Below, piece after piece: positions 1 to 5,366 of a DNA stretch of 5,432 nucleotides (position 1 is its first letter; each line of letters begins with the position of its first letter). The position numbers and the translations under genes are program-made. The stretch comes from Paracoccaceae bacterium (GTDB lineage Bacteria > Pseudomonadota > Alphaproteobacteria > Rhodobacterales > Rhodobacteraceae), in contig JAAEZW010000147.1 in the NCBI GenBank assembly GCA_018222665.1, positions 1 to 5,432 of the forward strand, written 5' to 3'. Under the pieces are notes generated by a model that was not told where the DNA came from, searched no databases, and saw nothing but the letters and a program-made list of their open reading frames with translations.

Positions 1-1
1 A

Positions 2-331
2 ATCGACATGGTTTTTGATTGTCGTTTTTTGAATAACCCCTATTGGGATCCGTCCCTAAGATCCCTAGATGGAAGATCAGATGGTGTGCAAAATTTTGTC
101 CAAAATGACACGCGTTTTGAGGAATTTTTCGCAAAAGTGATGGATTTATCCGTCTTCCTCTTGCCAGCCTATGTGGATGAGGGCAAAACTCATTTTTCAA
201 TTGGGTTTGGCTGTACGGGTGGTCAGCATCGTTCAGTTGCCCTTGCGGAAACCGTGGCTAAGGCGCTTGCAAATCATGGTTGGGTGGTGTCAGTACGACA
301 CAGAGAGTTAGAGCGCAGGGCAAAAATTTAG
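2..331 (+). CDS. rapZ: RapZ, C-terminal part (5' end outside window)
   Basis: The frame is open to the left edge and reads about 109 residues to a TAG stop, so this is the C-terminal domain of RapZ (YvcJ family). The visible part carries the family signatures DxRFLxNPxWDP near its start, then GCTGGQHRS, and ends with RHRELERR. The N-terminal P-loop nucleotide-binding domain lies outside the window. In E. coli RapZ binds the small RNAs GlmY and GlmZ and directs RNase E to GlmZ, controlling glucosamine-6-phosphate synthase. In alphaproteobacteria the role is less clear; the gene usually sits between hprK and the EIIA-Man gene, which matches the order here. The ATG at 8 is internal, because RapZ homologues run straight through it (D-x-V-F-D). 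The product is cytosolic. Family identity is very likely; function in this organism is inferred. Confidence 0.95.
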   Translation: MDMVFDCRFLNNPYWDPSLRSLDGRSDGVQNFVQNDTRFEEFFAKVMDLSVFLLPAYVDEGKTHFSIGFGCTGGQHRSVALAETVAKALANHGWVVSVRHRELERRAKI

Positions 332-346
332 CCGTGTGTGGGAATT

Positions 347-351
347 GAGGG
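347..351 (+). promoter_or_regulatory. Shine-Dalgarno fixing the TTG start of the EIIA gene
   Basis: GAGGG lies 6 bases upstream of the TTG at 358. No ATG or GTG in this frame gives the N-terminus expected for the family, where the active-site His falls at residue 9 or 10. The SD and the protein alignment therefore agree on a TTG start. Confidence 0.7.
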
Positions 352-357
352 CAAATT

Positions 358-744
358 TTGATCGGGATCGTGATCGTTGCGCATGGGGGACTTGCCAAGG
401 AATATTTGGCAGCAGTCGAACATGTCGTTGGACGACAGGTTGGCATGGCCTCTGTCGCGATCGAGGCCGAACATAACAGACGCGAAAAACAAGATCAGAT
501 TTGTGCCCTCGCTGATGAGGTTGATACAGGCGATGGTGTTGTGATCGTCACCGACATGTTTGGTGGCAGTCCTTCAAACCTTGCGTTGCCTGCGTGTCGG
601 GGGGATGACCGTAAAATTCTGTATGGTGTGAACCTGCCTGTTCTTGTGAAACTTGCCAAATCGCGTCATCTGCCGTTAGAGGCCGCAATCACGGCCTCCA
701 TTGACGCGGGACGAAAATACCTGGATAGCATGGACGGCAAATAG
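358..744 (+). CDS. manX: PTS mannose-type EIIA component, regulatory PTS
   Basis: A 128-residue single-domain EIIA of the mannose/fructose/sorbose PTS family. The N-terminus IGIVIVAHG places the phosphorylatable His at residue 9. DMFGGSPSN (about 66-74) and GVNLPVLVK (about 90-98) are the other conserved family loops. It lacks the EIIB domain fused in E. coli ManX, and no EIIC or EIID permease gene follows, as is usual in alphaproteobacteria. It should therefore accept phosphate from HPr and act as a cytosolic regulator, not a sugar importer. It starts at TTG with a good SD, 26 bases after rapZ, and HPr follows 13 bases after its stop, so the three are probably one operon. The symbol manX follows usage in related bacteria and is a label rather than proof of mannose transport. 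Confidence 0.93.
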   Translation: MIGIVIVAHGGLAKEYLAAVEHVVGRQVGMASVAIEAEHNRREKQDQICALADEVDTGDGVVIVTDMFGGSPSNLALPACRGDDRKILYGVNLPVLVKLAKSRHLPLEAAITASIDAGRKYLDSMDGK

Positions 745-757
745 GGGCGGATAACGC

Positions 758-1033
758 ATGAGCACTTCTCAGGGGACATTCACCATCGTAAATGAAAAAG
801 GTTTGCACGCGCGTGCATCTGCAAAATTCGTTGACATGGTTGAACAGTTTGACGCGAGCGCCACGATTGAAAAAGACGGTGTTGACGCCTGTGGCGACAG
901 TATAATGGGGCTGTTGATGTTGGTTGCATCGAAAGGCACGCAGGTTGTTATCACAACCGAAGGGGCGCAAGCGCAAGAGCTTTTGAACGCCCTTGGCGAA
1001 CTCATTGCCAATCGCTTTGGTGAAGACCAATAG
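758..1033 (+). CDS. ptsH: Phosphocarrier protein HPr
   Basis: A 91-residue HPr. The active-site motif GLHARASAKF puts the phosphorylated His at residue 17, the substrate of Enzyme I. The regulatory-serine region reads GDSIMGLLML with the Ser at residue 48, the site that HPr kinase/phosphorylase modifies. This fits the usual presence of hprK just upstream of rapZ in this order (outside the window). Both sites are intact, so the protein can be expected to carry phosphate from Enzyme I to the adjacent EIIA and to be controlled on serine. The G-rich stretch GGGGCGG at 744-750 is the likely SD, 7 bases from the ATG. The gene could also be called ptsO (NPr), because alphaproteobacterial HPr often serves the nitrogen-type Enzyme I. 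Cytosolic. Confidence 0.95.
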   Translation: MSTSQGTFTIVNEKGLHARASAKFVDMVEQFDASATIEKDGVDACGDSIMGLLMLVASKGTQVVITTEGAQAQELLNALGELIANRFGEDQ

Positions 1034-1035
1034 TC

Positions 1036-1899
1036 ATGGCGACGGAGCAAACATCGGATCAGGACAGCGCTGCTTTGGAAGATCAGCCCTATGACGGCCG
1101 CAAACTATCCTATGCGACAACCTTCCCAAATCCGCTTCAGCGCAAAACAATTCAGACAATTGAATTTTTGACAGGAAAATGGCGCTTGCTGTCCCGCATC
1201 CGTGCGTTCGAACGTCGTGGCATTCCAAAAGGCCATGCGTTTTTTGCCCAGGCGTTAGATGTCATGGGAATTGATGTGCAAACGCCTGCAGAACAATTGG
1301 CCCAAATTCCCAAATCGGGCCCTGTGATTATCACGGCCAATCACCCACATGGTTTGGTGGATGGCATGGTGCTGGCGGAATTGATTGGGCATGTGCGCAA
1401 AGATTATAAAATTTTGACACGTTCGCTTTTGACCGATGTGGATCAGATTGCGGACTTTATGATTCCCGTACCGTTTGACCACGAAGACGATGCAATCGCC
1501 AAAAGCATTGAAATGCGAAAGCGCGCAATGGAACATTTGGCAAATGATGGCGTAATCGTGATTTTTCCATCTGGTAAGGTCGCTTCATCCGATACAATGA
1601 TGGGACCTGTTGTGGAACGTGAATGGAATCCGTTCACTGCAAAAATGATCCAACGGTCCAATGCCACTGTGGTTCCTGTCTTTTTCCCGGGTGCAAATTC
1701 GCGGCTTTATCAGATTGCAAACCAAATTTCTGCAACTTTGCGGCAGGGATTATTGATCCGCGAAGTTGTTATCGCAATGAATAAGCCACAGGCCCCAATC
1801 GTACGCGCAGCGATTGATCGTGATGAAATCAAAGAATGGTCCAGTGATCCGCGCGGCTTTATGAAGTGGCTTCGCGCAAAAACAATTGGAATCGCTTGA
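1036..1899 (+). CDS. PlsC-like lysophospholipid acyltransferase family protein
   Basis: A 287-residue member of the PlsC/LPLAT superfamily, which moves acyl chains onto (lyso)phospholipid or related acceptors at the inner membrane. The motif NHPHGLVDG (residues 102-110) is the catalytic His/Asp box in the N-H-P-x-G-x-x-D-G form, with five rather than four residues between first His and Asp; this form occurs in the haemolysin-like/glycerol acyltransferase branch. FPSG (177-180) corresponds to the acceptor-binding block, and VPVFFPG (213-219) to the last conserved block. The first 60 or so residues are charged, with no signal peptide, suggesting a peripheral membrane enzyme. The ATG lies 2 bases after the HPr stop, with only a weak GGTGAAG about 10 bases upstream, so translation is probably coupled to ptsH. 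The acceptor lipid cannot be told from sequence. Its link to the PTS genes is positional only. Confidence 0.87.
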   Translation: MATEQTSDQDSAALEDQPYDGRKLSYATTFPNPLQRKTIQTIEFLTGKWRLLSRIRAFERRGIPKGHAFFAQALDVMGIDVQTPAEQLAQIPKSGPVIITANHPHGLVDGMVLAELIGHVRKDYKILTRSLLTDVDQIADFMIPVPFDHEDDAIAKSIEMRKRAMEHLANDGVIVIFPSGKVASSDTMMGPVVEREWNPFTAKMIQRSNATVVPVFFPGANSRLYQIANQISATLRQGLLIREVVIAMNKPQAPIVRAAIDRDEIKEWSSDPRGFMKWLRAKTIGIA

Positions 1900-1901
1900 G
1901 C

Positions 1902-2777
1902 CTATCGGGTTGGAACTGGGGTTTCCCCGCGATAATCATAAAAACCACGCTGGGTTTTGCGACCCAACCAACCCGCTTCCACATATTTCGTCAGCAGCGG
2001 ACAGGGGCGATATTTGGTATCTGCCAATCCATCATGCAGTACATTCATGATCGCCAAACACGTGTCCAATCCAATAAAATCGGCCAGTTCAAGCGGGCCC
2101 ATTGGATGATTGGCGCCCAGTTTCATGGATTGGTCAATTGACCGTACAGATCCCACACCTTCATAAAGCGTATAGACCGCTTCGTTGATCATAGGCATCA
2201 GGATGCGGTTTACGATGAATGCGGGAAAATCTTCGGCGCTTGCCGCAGTTTTACCAAGGGAATTCACGACCTCAAGGCATGAATTATACGTATCCTTATC
2301 TGTTGCAATGCCACGAATAAGTTCAACCAACTGCATGACGGGCACAGGGTTCATAAAATGGAACCCCATGAATTTTTCAGGTCGGTCCGTGCGGCTGGCC
2401 AAGCGCGTGATCGAAATTGATGACGTATTCGATGTTAAAATCGTTTCTGGCTTTAGATGCGGTAGCACGCTGTCAAAAATCTTTTGCTTTACGCTTTCAT
2501 CTTCGGTTGCGGCCTCGATAATCAGATCCGATGTGCCCAATTCCGCTAAATCCAGCGTCGTTTTGATCCGCCCCATCGCTGCGTTGATTTCAACCTCTGA
2601 AATCTTTCCGCTGCGCAACTGTCGATCCATATTTTTTCTGACGCGTTCAATGGCGCGTTCTAATGCGTCTTGATTTACATCATTCAGGAAAACGGTATAG
2701 CCAGACTGTGAAAGTACATGGGCAATACCATTCCCCATTTGACCCGCGCCAATCACACCAACAGTTTGAATCGCCAT
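1902..2777 (-). CDS. hbd: 3-hydroxybutyryl-CoA dehydrogenase
   Basis: A 291-residue, full-length 3-hydroxyacyl-CoA dehydrogenase of the short single-function type. It reversibly oxidises (S)-3-hydroxybutyryl-CoA with NAD(P), serving butyrate, polyhydroxybutyrate or fatty-acid metabolism in the cytosol. The N-terminal Rossmann motif GVIGAGQMGNGIA is at residues 7-19 with an acidic residue after the second strand (D33). SNTSS (116-120), GFHFMNPVPVMQLVELI around the catalytic His140 and Glu152, and FIVNRIL with Asn190 complete the active site. The C-terminal domain ends with GWLGRKTQRGFYDY, as in the family. I chose the ATG at 2777 because GAGGA lies 7 bases before it and homologues start here; in-frame upstream starts lack an SD. 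It converges with the acyltransferase with 2 bases between stops. In many Rhodobacterales etfBA adjoins this gene (recalled, not checked); here a divergent pseudogene does. Confidence 0.95.
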   Translation of the reverse strand: MAIQTVGVIGAGQMGNGIAHVLSQSGYTVFLNDVNQDALERAIERVRKNMDRQLRSGKISEVEINAAMGRIKTTLDLAELGTSDLIIEAATEDESVKQKIFDSVLPHLKPETILTSNTSSISITRLASRTDRPEKFMGFHFMNPVPVMQLVELIRGIATDKDTYNSCLEVVNSLGKTAASAEDFPAFIVNRILMPMINEAVYTLYEGVGSVRSIDQSMKLGANHPMGPLELADFIGLDTCLAIMNVLHDGLADTKYRPCPLLTKYVEAGWLGRKTQRGFYDYRGETPVPTR

Positions 2778-2784
2778 CAAATCA

Positions 2785-2789
2785 TCCTC
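2785..2789 (-). promoter_or_regulatory. Shine-Dalgarno deciding the hbd start
   Basis: On the minus strand GAGGA sits 7 bases upstream of the ATG at 2777. The frame remains open for 20 more codons up to a TTG at 2837, but neither that codon nor the ATG at 2822 has a comparable SD, so the shorter protein is preferred. Confidence 0.7.
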
Positions 2790-2852
2790 AGCCGTGACAT
2801 TTGATGCACCATATGCCTCCATGGATGCTGCTGACAAGGCGGCAATTCAGAT

Positions 2853-2872
2853 TTCTTGTTAGCGAACTAGAA
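2853..2872. promoter_or_regulatory. Imperfect inverted repeat between divergent hbd and pseudogene
   Basis: TTCTTGTT and AACTAGAA (8-base arms, one mismatch) surround a 4-base centre AGCG. The repeat lies in the intergenic gap between the hbd start and the divergent gene at 2921, where an operator might be expected. I see no convincing -35/-10 pair around it. It could be chance. Confidence 0.25.
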
Positions 2873-2920
2873 ACAGAATCATGCGATCCCTGATTTTGGG
2901 TGAAAATTAGGTGGTGAGAT

Positions 2921-3681
2921 ATGAGCAATGTGGCGATGGACGCACGTCCAGTCGATTTTATTCTATGCCAATATGTTAATTCGAAAAACTTGTTTCGTGG
3001 TCTGAAAAAATCTTGGAAGCACCCTTGCGGTGTTTGTCTGGGGCGCGCGCGGATACCTTTGGGGGTAAATTTCCAGATCCCTTCAGCGCCATGTTAGAGC
3101 GTGAAATGTGCCTGCCCAATCTTAACCTTTGCGCGCAGCATTCTGGCGCTGGGTTCTATACCGAGGATGATGCGATACATGAAATTATTGAAAACGCACA
3201 GGTTGTATTGATCGAGGCCCTCAGTATCGTCAATCAATCCAATCCGTTTTACCGCGTGCATCCCAGACGCAACGATCGATTTGTGACGGCCGTTGGCCTA
3301 TTATATGATCTATTTCCCGAGACTGACTTTGTTGAATGCCATTTTACCAAACATTTGATTACGAAACTTATCACTATTGATGCAGCATTGGCAGATATTG
3401 TGTTTCGTACGCTAAGAGACCAATGGCTCCGCAATTTAACGATCATGCGTGCACGTTGGTGCGCGAAAACTGTTGTTCACTGGTAAAAAAAACCACAAGC
3501 GTCGCATCCCAAATTTGAATTTCGAGTTGCGGATTTGATTGGGTTTTATCCTGGGATGTATGACGCCGTATCGCAGGTGAAGGACCAGGTCGTTTCTATA
3601 CAACTCGCGATGTCGCGCATGCCTGCCTCTCAACGCGATCATCAACAGATTGGACAGCGGTTATTGGATGCAATTGCATAA
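2921..3681 (+). pseudogene. Broken gene for an unrecognised protein of about 253 residues
   Basis: The ATG at 2921 has a good SD (AGGTGGTGAG, 2909-2918) and reads about 20 sensible residues (MSNVAMDARPVDFILCQYV). The sensible reading then moves to another frame near 2977-2989, as if one base were missing. The original frame stops at 3095-3097. In the new frame the protein runs through FEKLVSWSEKILEAPL, DPFSAMLEREMCLPNL, EIIENAQVVLIEAL and VGLLYDLFPETDFVECHF to a TAA at 3484. Past that stop the same frame continues for 64 protein-like residues (from KKPQASHPKFEFRVADLIGF) to TAA at 3679. Restoring one base gives 762 bases, exactly 254 codons. No signal peptide, membrane segment or known motif is seen; the middle looks helical. 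I do not recognise the family. A truncated product from within the open part is possible, but no start there has a good SD. Confidence 0.7.
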
Positions 3682-3704
3682 TCAACTTTTCGGGCGTTTT
3701 GTAC

Positions 3705-3733
3705 TTGAATTCCCGTGAATGGCATCGTATCCA
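3705..3733 (+). promoter_or_regulatory. Probable promoter of tRNA-Trp
   Basis: TTGAAT (3705-3710) and TATCCA (3728-3733) are separated by 17 bases, as in a sigma-70 promoter. Transcription would begin about 3740, a few bases before the mature tRNA at 3744. The -35 matches TTGACA at four of six positions and the -10 is weaker, which is common in alphaproteobacteria. It overlaps the dyad at 3728-3744. Confidence 0.4.
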
Positions 3734-3744
3734 CAGCGTGGATA
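3728..3744. promoter_or_regulatory. Perfect 7-base dyad at the tRNA-Trp 5' end
   Basis: TATCCAC-AGC-GTGGATA is a perfect inverted repeat with a 3-base centre. It covers the presumed -10 and start site, and its last base is the first base of the tRNA. It could be a protein-binding site controlling the tRNA, or form a short hairpin if upstream transcription reads in. Function is inferred from position only. Confidence 0.45.
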
Positions 3745-3819
3745 GGGGTATAGCTCAGCTGGTAGAGCGACGGTCTCCAAAACCGTAGGTCGCGGGTTCG
3801 AACCCTGCTGCCCCTGCCA
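3744..3819 (+). tRNA. tRNA-Trp (anticodon CCA)
   Basis: The 76-base sequence folds as a complete cloverleaf. The acceptor arms are AGGGGTA and TGCCCCT (one wobble pair), followed by discriminator G and an encoded CCA. The D stem is GCTC/GAGC, and the anticodon stem ACGGT/ACCGT holds the loop CTCCAAA with anticodon CCA at 3777-3779. The variable loop is AGGTC and the T stem GCGGG/CCTGC has loop TTCGAAC. It reads UGG codons as tryptophan. tRNA-Trp just upstream of secE is a recurring alphaproteobacterial arrangement, but here more than a kilobase with a decayed antisense gene separates the two. All stems are intact, so this is a working gene beside two pseudogenes. Confidence 0.97.
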
Positions 3820-3827
3820 CCTTAAGG

Positions 3828-4669
3828 CTAAAGTTCGTTCCATTTCCATTTAACCCGCAGGCTCATCGGTACTCTTGGCGATGTGTCGATGATCGACAAT
3901 CTGGGTCCGTTTGTGTCTACATCCAAAGGGTAGTTATCTATCACGTGCGTTCTACTTAGCGCGTCGTACTGGATGAGGTCGGGGACGCCCGCCGGATCGA
4001 ATTCAAAAATATATTCAAGTCTGCGTGCCGGGTAGCTCGCCTGTTTGGCAAATCATCCTGCGTTGTTTTGGAATTCATCTTTAAATTTCATGCCGAAACT
4101 CAATTTGTAGGGATCAAACATATTCAGGGTTGTTCCCGGAATAATCCAAAACGTTTGGGCATGATCGGCGTCTTCAGGTCCGTCCAACAAATTTCCGGGT
4201 GCTATTGCATCGACAAGCGAACCGTTGGCGACATATGTAAATTTGAACTCTGACAATGCGTCCTGCATCACAGTTATGTTGAGTTTGTTTGTGATCCCAA
4301 CGTCTTTTCGTCCAGGCAGGATTTGGCACACGCACTGAAACAGGTTCTCAAAACGATCACTTCCCTGTCCGCCCACGCCATAGCGATTTTATAGAGGTTC
4401 ATGTCGTAAAACCCCATCACGCACCGTGGTTGCGCCAAATTTTGAAAGAATGTTCCGCGTGTGCAACTTTACCGTTTCGGGTGATACACTTAGGGAGGAT
4501 GCAATCTCATCTCTTGTACACCAGCAAGCAATAATGGTAAAATTTCACTTTCTCTCTTTGCGAGCTTGGGAGGAAAGTGCAAATCCGATAGTTGTGAAAT
4601 CGCACGCGCATCCATGTCTTTTCTGACGCGATTTGATGGGCTTAGGTTATCGCACTCATTTTGTGTCAC
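3828..4669 (-). pseudogene. Broken LuxR-type HTH regulator with unknown C-terminal domain
   Basis: A GTG at 4669 with SD AAAGGA 8 bases upstream starts a frame with a charged 35-residue leader. It then enters the first half of a LuxR/GerE helix-turn-helix, LAKRESEILPLLLAG. One base is missing near 4517-4523. The next frame completes the HTH with RDEIASSLSVSPETVKLH and RNILSKFG, the recognition-helix part. One extra base lies in GGGGTTTT (4408-4415), after which comes FYDMNLYKIAMAWA. One base is missing again near 4370-4380. The fourth stretch, about 107 codons from GGQGSDRFENLF, ends at a TGA (4053-4055), after which the same frame continues about 74 codons to TAG at 3828. The net repair is 843 bases, exactly 281 codons. 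The intact protein would have been about 280 residues: an N-terminal DNA-binding domain and some 190 residues I do not recognise, probably beta-rich. It ends 8 bases past the tRNA, convergent to it. Confidence 0.75.
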
Positions 4670-4692
4670 GATACCAGTCCTTTCGCCAACAC

Positions 4693-4701
4693 AGTATAGC
4701 A
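4693..4701 (-). promoter_or_regulatory. Extended -10 promoter for the broken HTH gene
   Basis: On the minus strand TGCTATACT matches an extended -10 element (TGn plus TATACT, five of six to consensus). There is no good -35 at 17 bases; a TTGACA exists further up but is too far. A start about 7 bases downstream would leave a leader of about 17 bases containing the SD of the GTG at 4669. Confidence 0.35.
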
Positions 4702-4809
4702 CAATTGACGGTGCTTATAAATCGTGTTCGATCCGCCGTAGATGTCAACTTTTCTCAAATAGACAAAAATGCAAGGTTTCGTGCGTGTTTGTGACTTTTC
4801 ATGGCGCTC

Positions 4810-4822
4810 AATTGTAACAATT
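4810..4822. promoter_or_regulatory. Perfect 13-base palindrome, candidate operator
   Basis: AATTGT-A-ACAATT is a perfect inverted repeat with 6-base arms around a single base. It lies about 75 bases before the secE -35 and is not followed by a T-tract, so it is not a terminator. A regulator-binding site is possible; no known box is recognised. Confidence 0.3.
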
Positions 4823-4884
4823 CAATAGACTTCTGTTTTTGCCGATGAGCGCTAGTAACTTACTCAGATTTGTGTGCAAGTTGG

Positions 4885-4914
4885 TTGAAATAAAATAATC
4901 ATTATGACAATAAT
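4885..4914 (+). promoter_or_regulatory. Probable sigma-70 promoter of secE
   Basis: TTGAAA (4885-4890) and AATAAT (4909-4914), each five of six to consensus, are 18 bases apart. The start would be about 4921, giving a leader of roughly 86 bases before the ATG at 5007. The spacer contains the dyad ATAAT-C-ATTAT, so a bound protein there would block RNA polymerase. Confidence 0.45.
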
Positions 4915-4917
4915 CAT
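4894..4917. repeat. Direct and inverted AATAATCAT repeats inside secE promoter
   Basis: AATAATCAT occurs twice in the same orientation, at 4894-4902 and 4909-4917, 15 bases apart. Two dyads are interleaved with it: ATAAT-C-ATTAT at 4895-4905 and ATTAT-GACA-ATAAT at 4901-4914. This overlapping pattern is what a cooperatively bound dimeric repressor site would look like, although A/T-rich promoter sequence can produce such repeats by chance. Confidence 0.4.
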
Positions 4918-5006
4918 GCAGTAGTAATGGTCACGCAAAAGATGTGCTCTTGAAATCATCAGTTCAAAGCGATAGGTGAACAGTGCAATTCACAGAGAGT
5001 ACGCAG

Positions 5007-5204
5007 ATGGCTACGACAAATCCATTCCAGTTTATCCAGCAAGTCCGCTCGGAAGTTTCAAAAGTGACGTGGCCAACGCGCCGCGAAGTTTTGTTGACGA
5101 CAGGTATGGTTTTCGTGATGAGTGCACTTGCTGCGACATTCTTTGGGATCTTTGATTGGGTGTTCCGCTCGGGCCTTCAGATGCTGTGGGGCTTTTTCGC
5201 GTAA
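5007..5204 (+). CDS. secE: Preprotein translocase subunit SecE
   Basis: A 65-residue SecE of the short, single-membrane-segment type, the essential clamp of the SecYEG channel in the inner membrane. An N-terminal amphipathic helix holds the family signature EVSKVTWPTRREV (residues 16-28). It is followed by one hydrophobic transmembrane segment from about 31 to 53 and a short periplasmic tail. I chose the ATG at 5007, with GAGAG 7 bases upstream, because related SecE proteins start with M-A-x-x-N-P. An in-frame GTG at 4983 would add 8 residues; it has AGGTGA before it, but at a spacing of only 3 bases. The usual partner nusG is not seen in the 228 bases that follow, and a terminator ends this stretch, so secE may be transcribed apart from nusG. 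Confidence 0.96.
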   Translation: MATTNPFQFIQQVRSEVSKVTWPTRREVLLTTGMVFVMSALAATFFGIFDWVFRSGLQMLWGFFA

Positions 5205-5320
5205 AGCAGCAAATCTTTGTTTCGTATCAGCTTTTATCTACAGTGCTGTGTAAGCGGTGATACTGTGTGATCATTCCAATCTCACCTTATATCGTCAGAT
5301 AACTAGGTGATTGATCGGCC

Positions 5321-5349
5321 TTGAAAATCGGTGGACCTGCAGCTATACG
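5321..5349 (+). promoter_or_regulatory. Promoter downstream of secE
   Basis: TTGAAA (5321-5326) and TATACG (5344-5349) are spaced by exactly 17 bases. Transcription would start about 5356, just before the hairpin at 5369. It could serve the next gene, expected to be nusG, beyond the window. Confidence 0.45.
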
Positions 5350-5366
5350 CTGCGATTAACACTTGA

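Larger units (their letters stand above)
4670..5006. other. Gene-free control region between HTH pseudogene and secE
   Basis: No open frame here on either strand has a protein-like translation and a start with an SD. The region is A/T-rich. It holds an extended -10 for the leftward pseudogene, the perfect palindrome at 4810-4822, and the secE promoter with its overlapping repeats at 4885-4917. From about 4918 to 5006 I see only the presumed secE leader. Confidence 0.6.

Noticed and set aside
689..1667. Several open frames on the minus strand opposite EIIA, HPr and the acyltransferase
   Set aside because: They lie antisense to well-supported genes, have unlike-protein composition (rich in Cys, Ser, His, Pro) and no convincing SD.
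1918..1928. GGGG-TTT-CCCC hairpin near the hbd 3' end as a terminator
   Set aside because: The stem is four pairs, lies inside the coding sequence, and no T-tract follows on either strand.
1866..2673. Plus-strand open frames opposite hbd
   Set aside because: They are antisense to a complete enzyme gene with all catalytic motifs and show no recognisable domains.
2778..2837. Twenty-residue N-terminal extension of hbd from a TTG
   Set aside because: It precedes the Rossmann motif start seen in the family, and the internal ATG at 2777 has the better SD.
3800..3819. tRNA-Trp 3' end as an attachment site of an integrated element
   Set aside because: I find no second copy of this 3' segment elsewhere in the window and no integrase gene; it could lie outside but cannot be supported.
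3820..3827. CCTTAAGG palindrome just after tRNA-Trp as a terminator
   Set aside because: It has no loop and no T-tract; it is only a short palindrome between the tRNA and the pseudogene stop.
4426..4817. Plus-strand open frames of 66 and 83 codons upstream of secE
   Set aside because: They overlap the HTH pseudogene in antisense, lack an SD and have no family resemblance.
4888..4906. True Fur box in the secE promoter
   Set aside because: Only the ATAATCATTAT core agrees; by my count 13 of 19 positions match, most of them in A/T-rich sequence, so the name is not justified.
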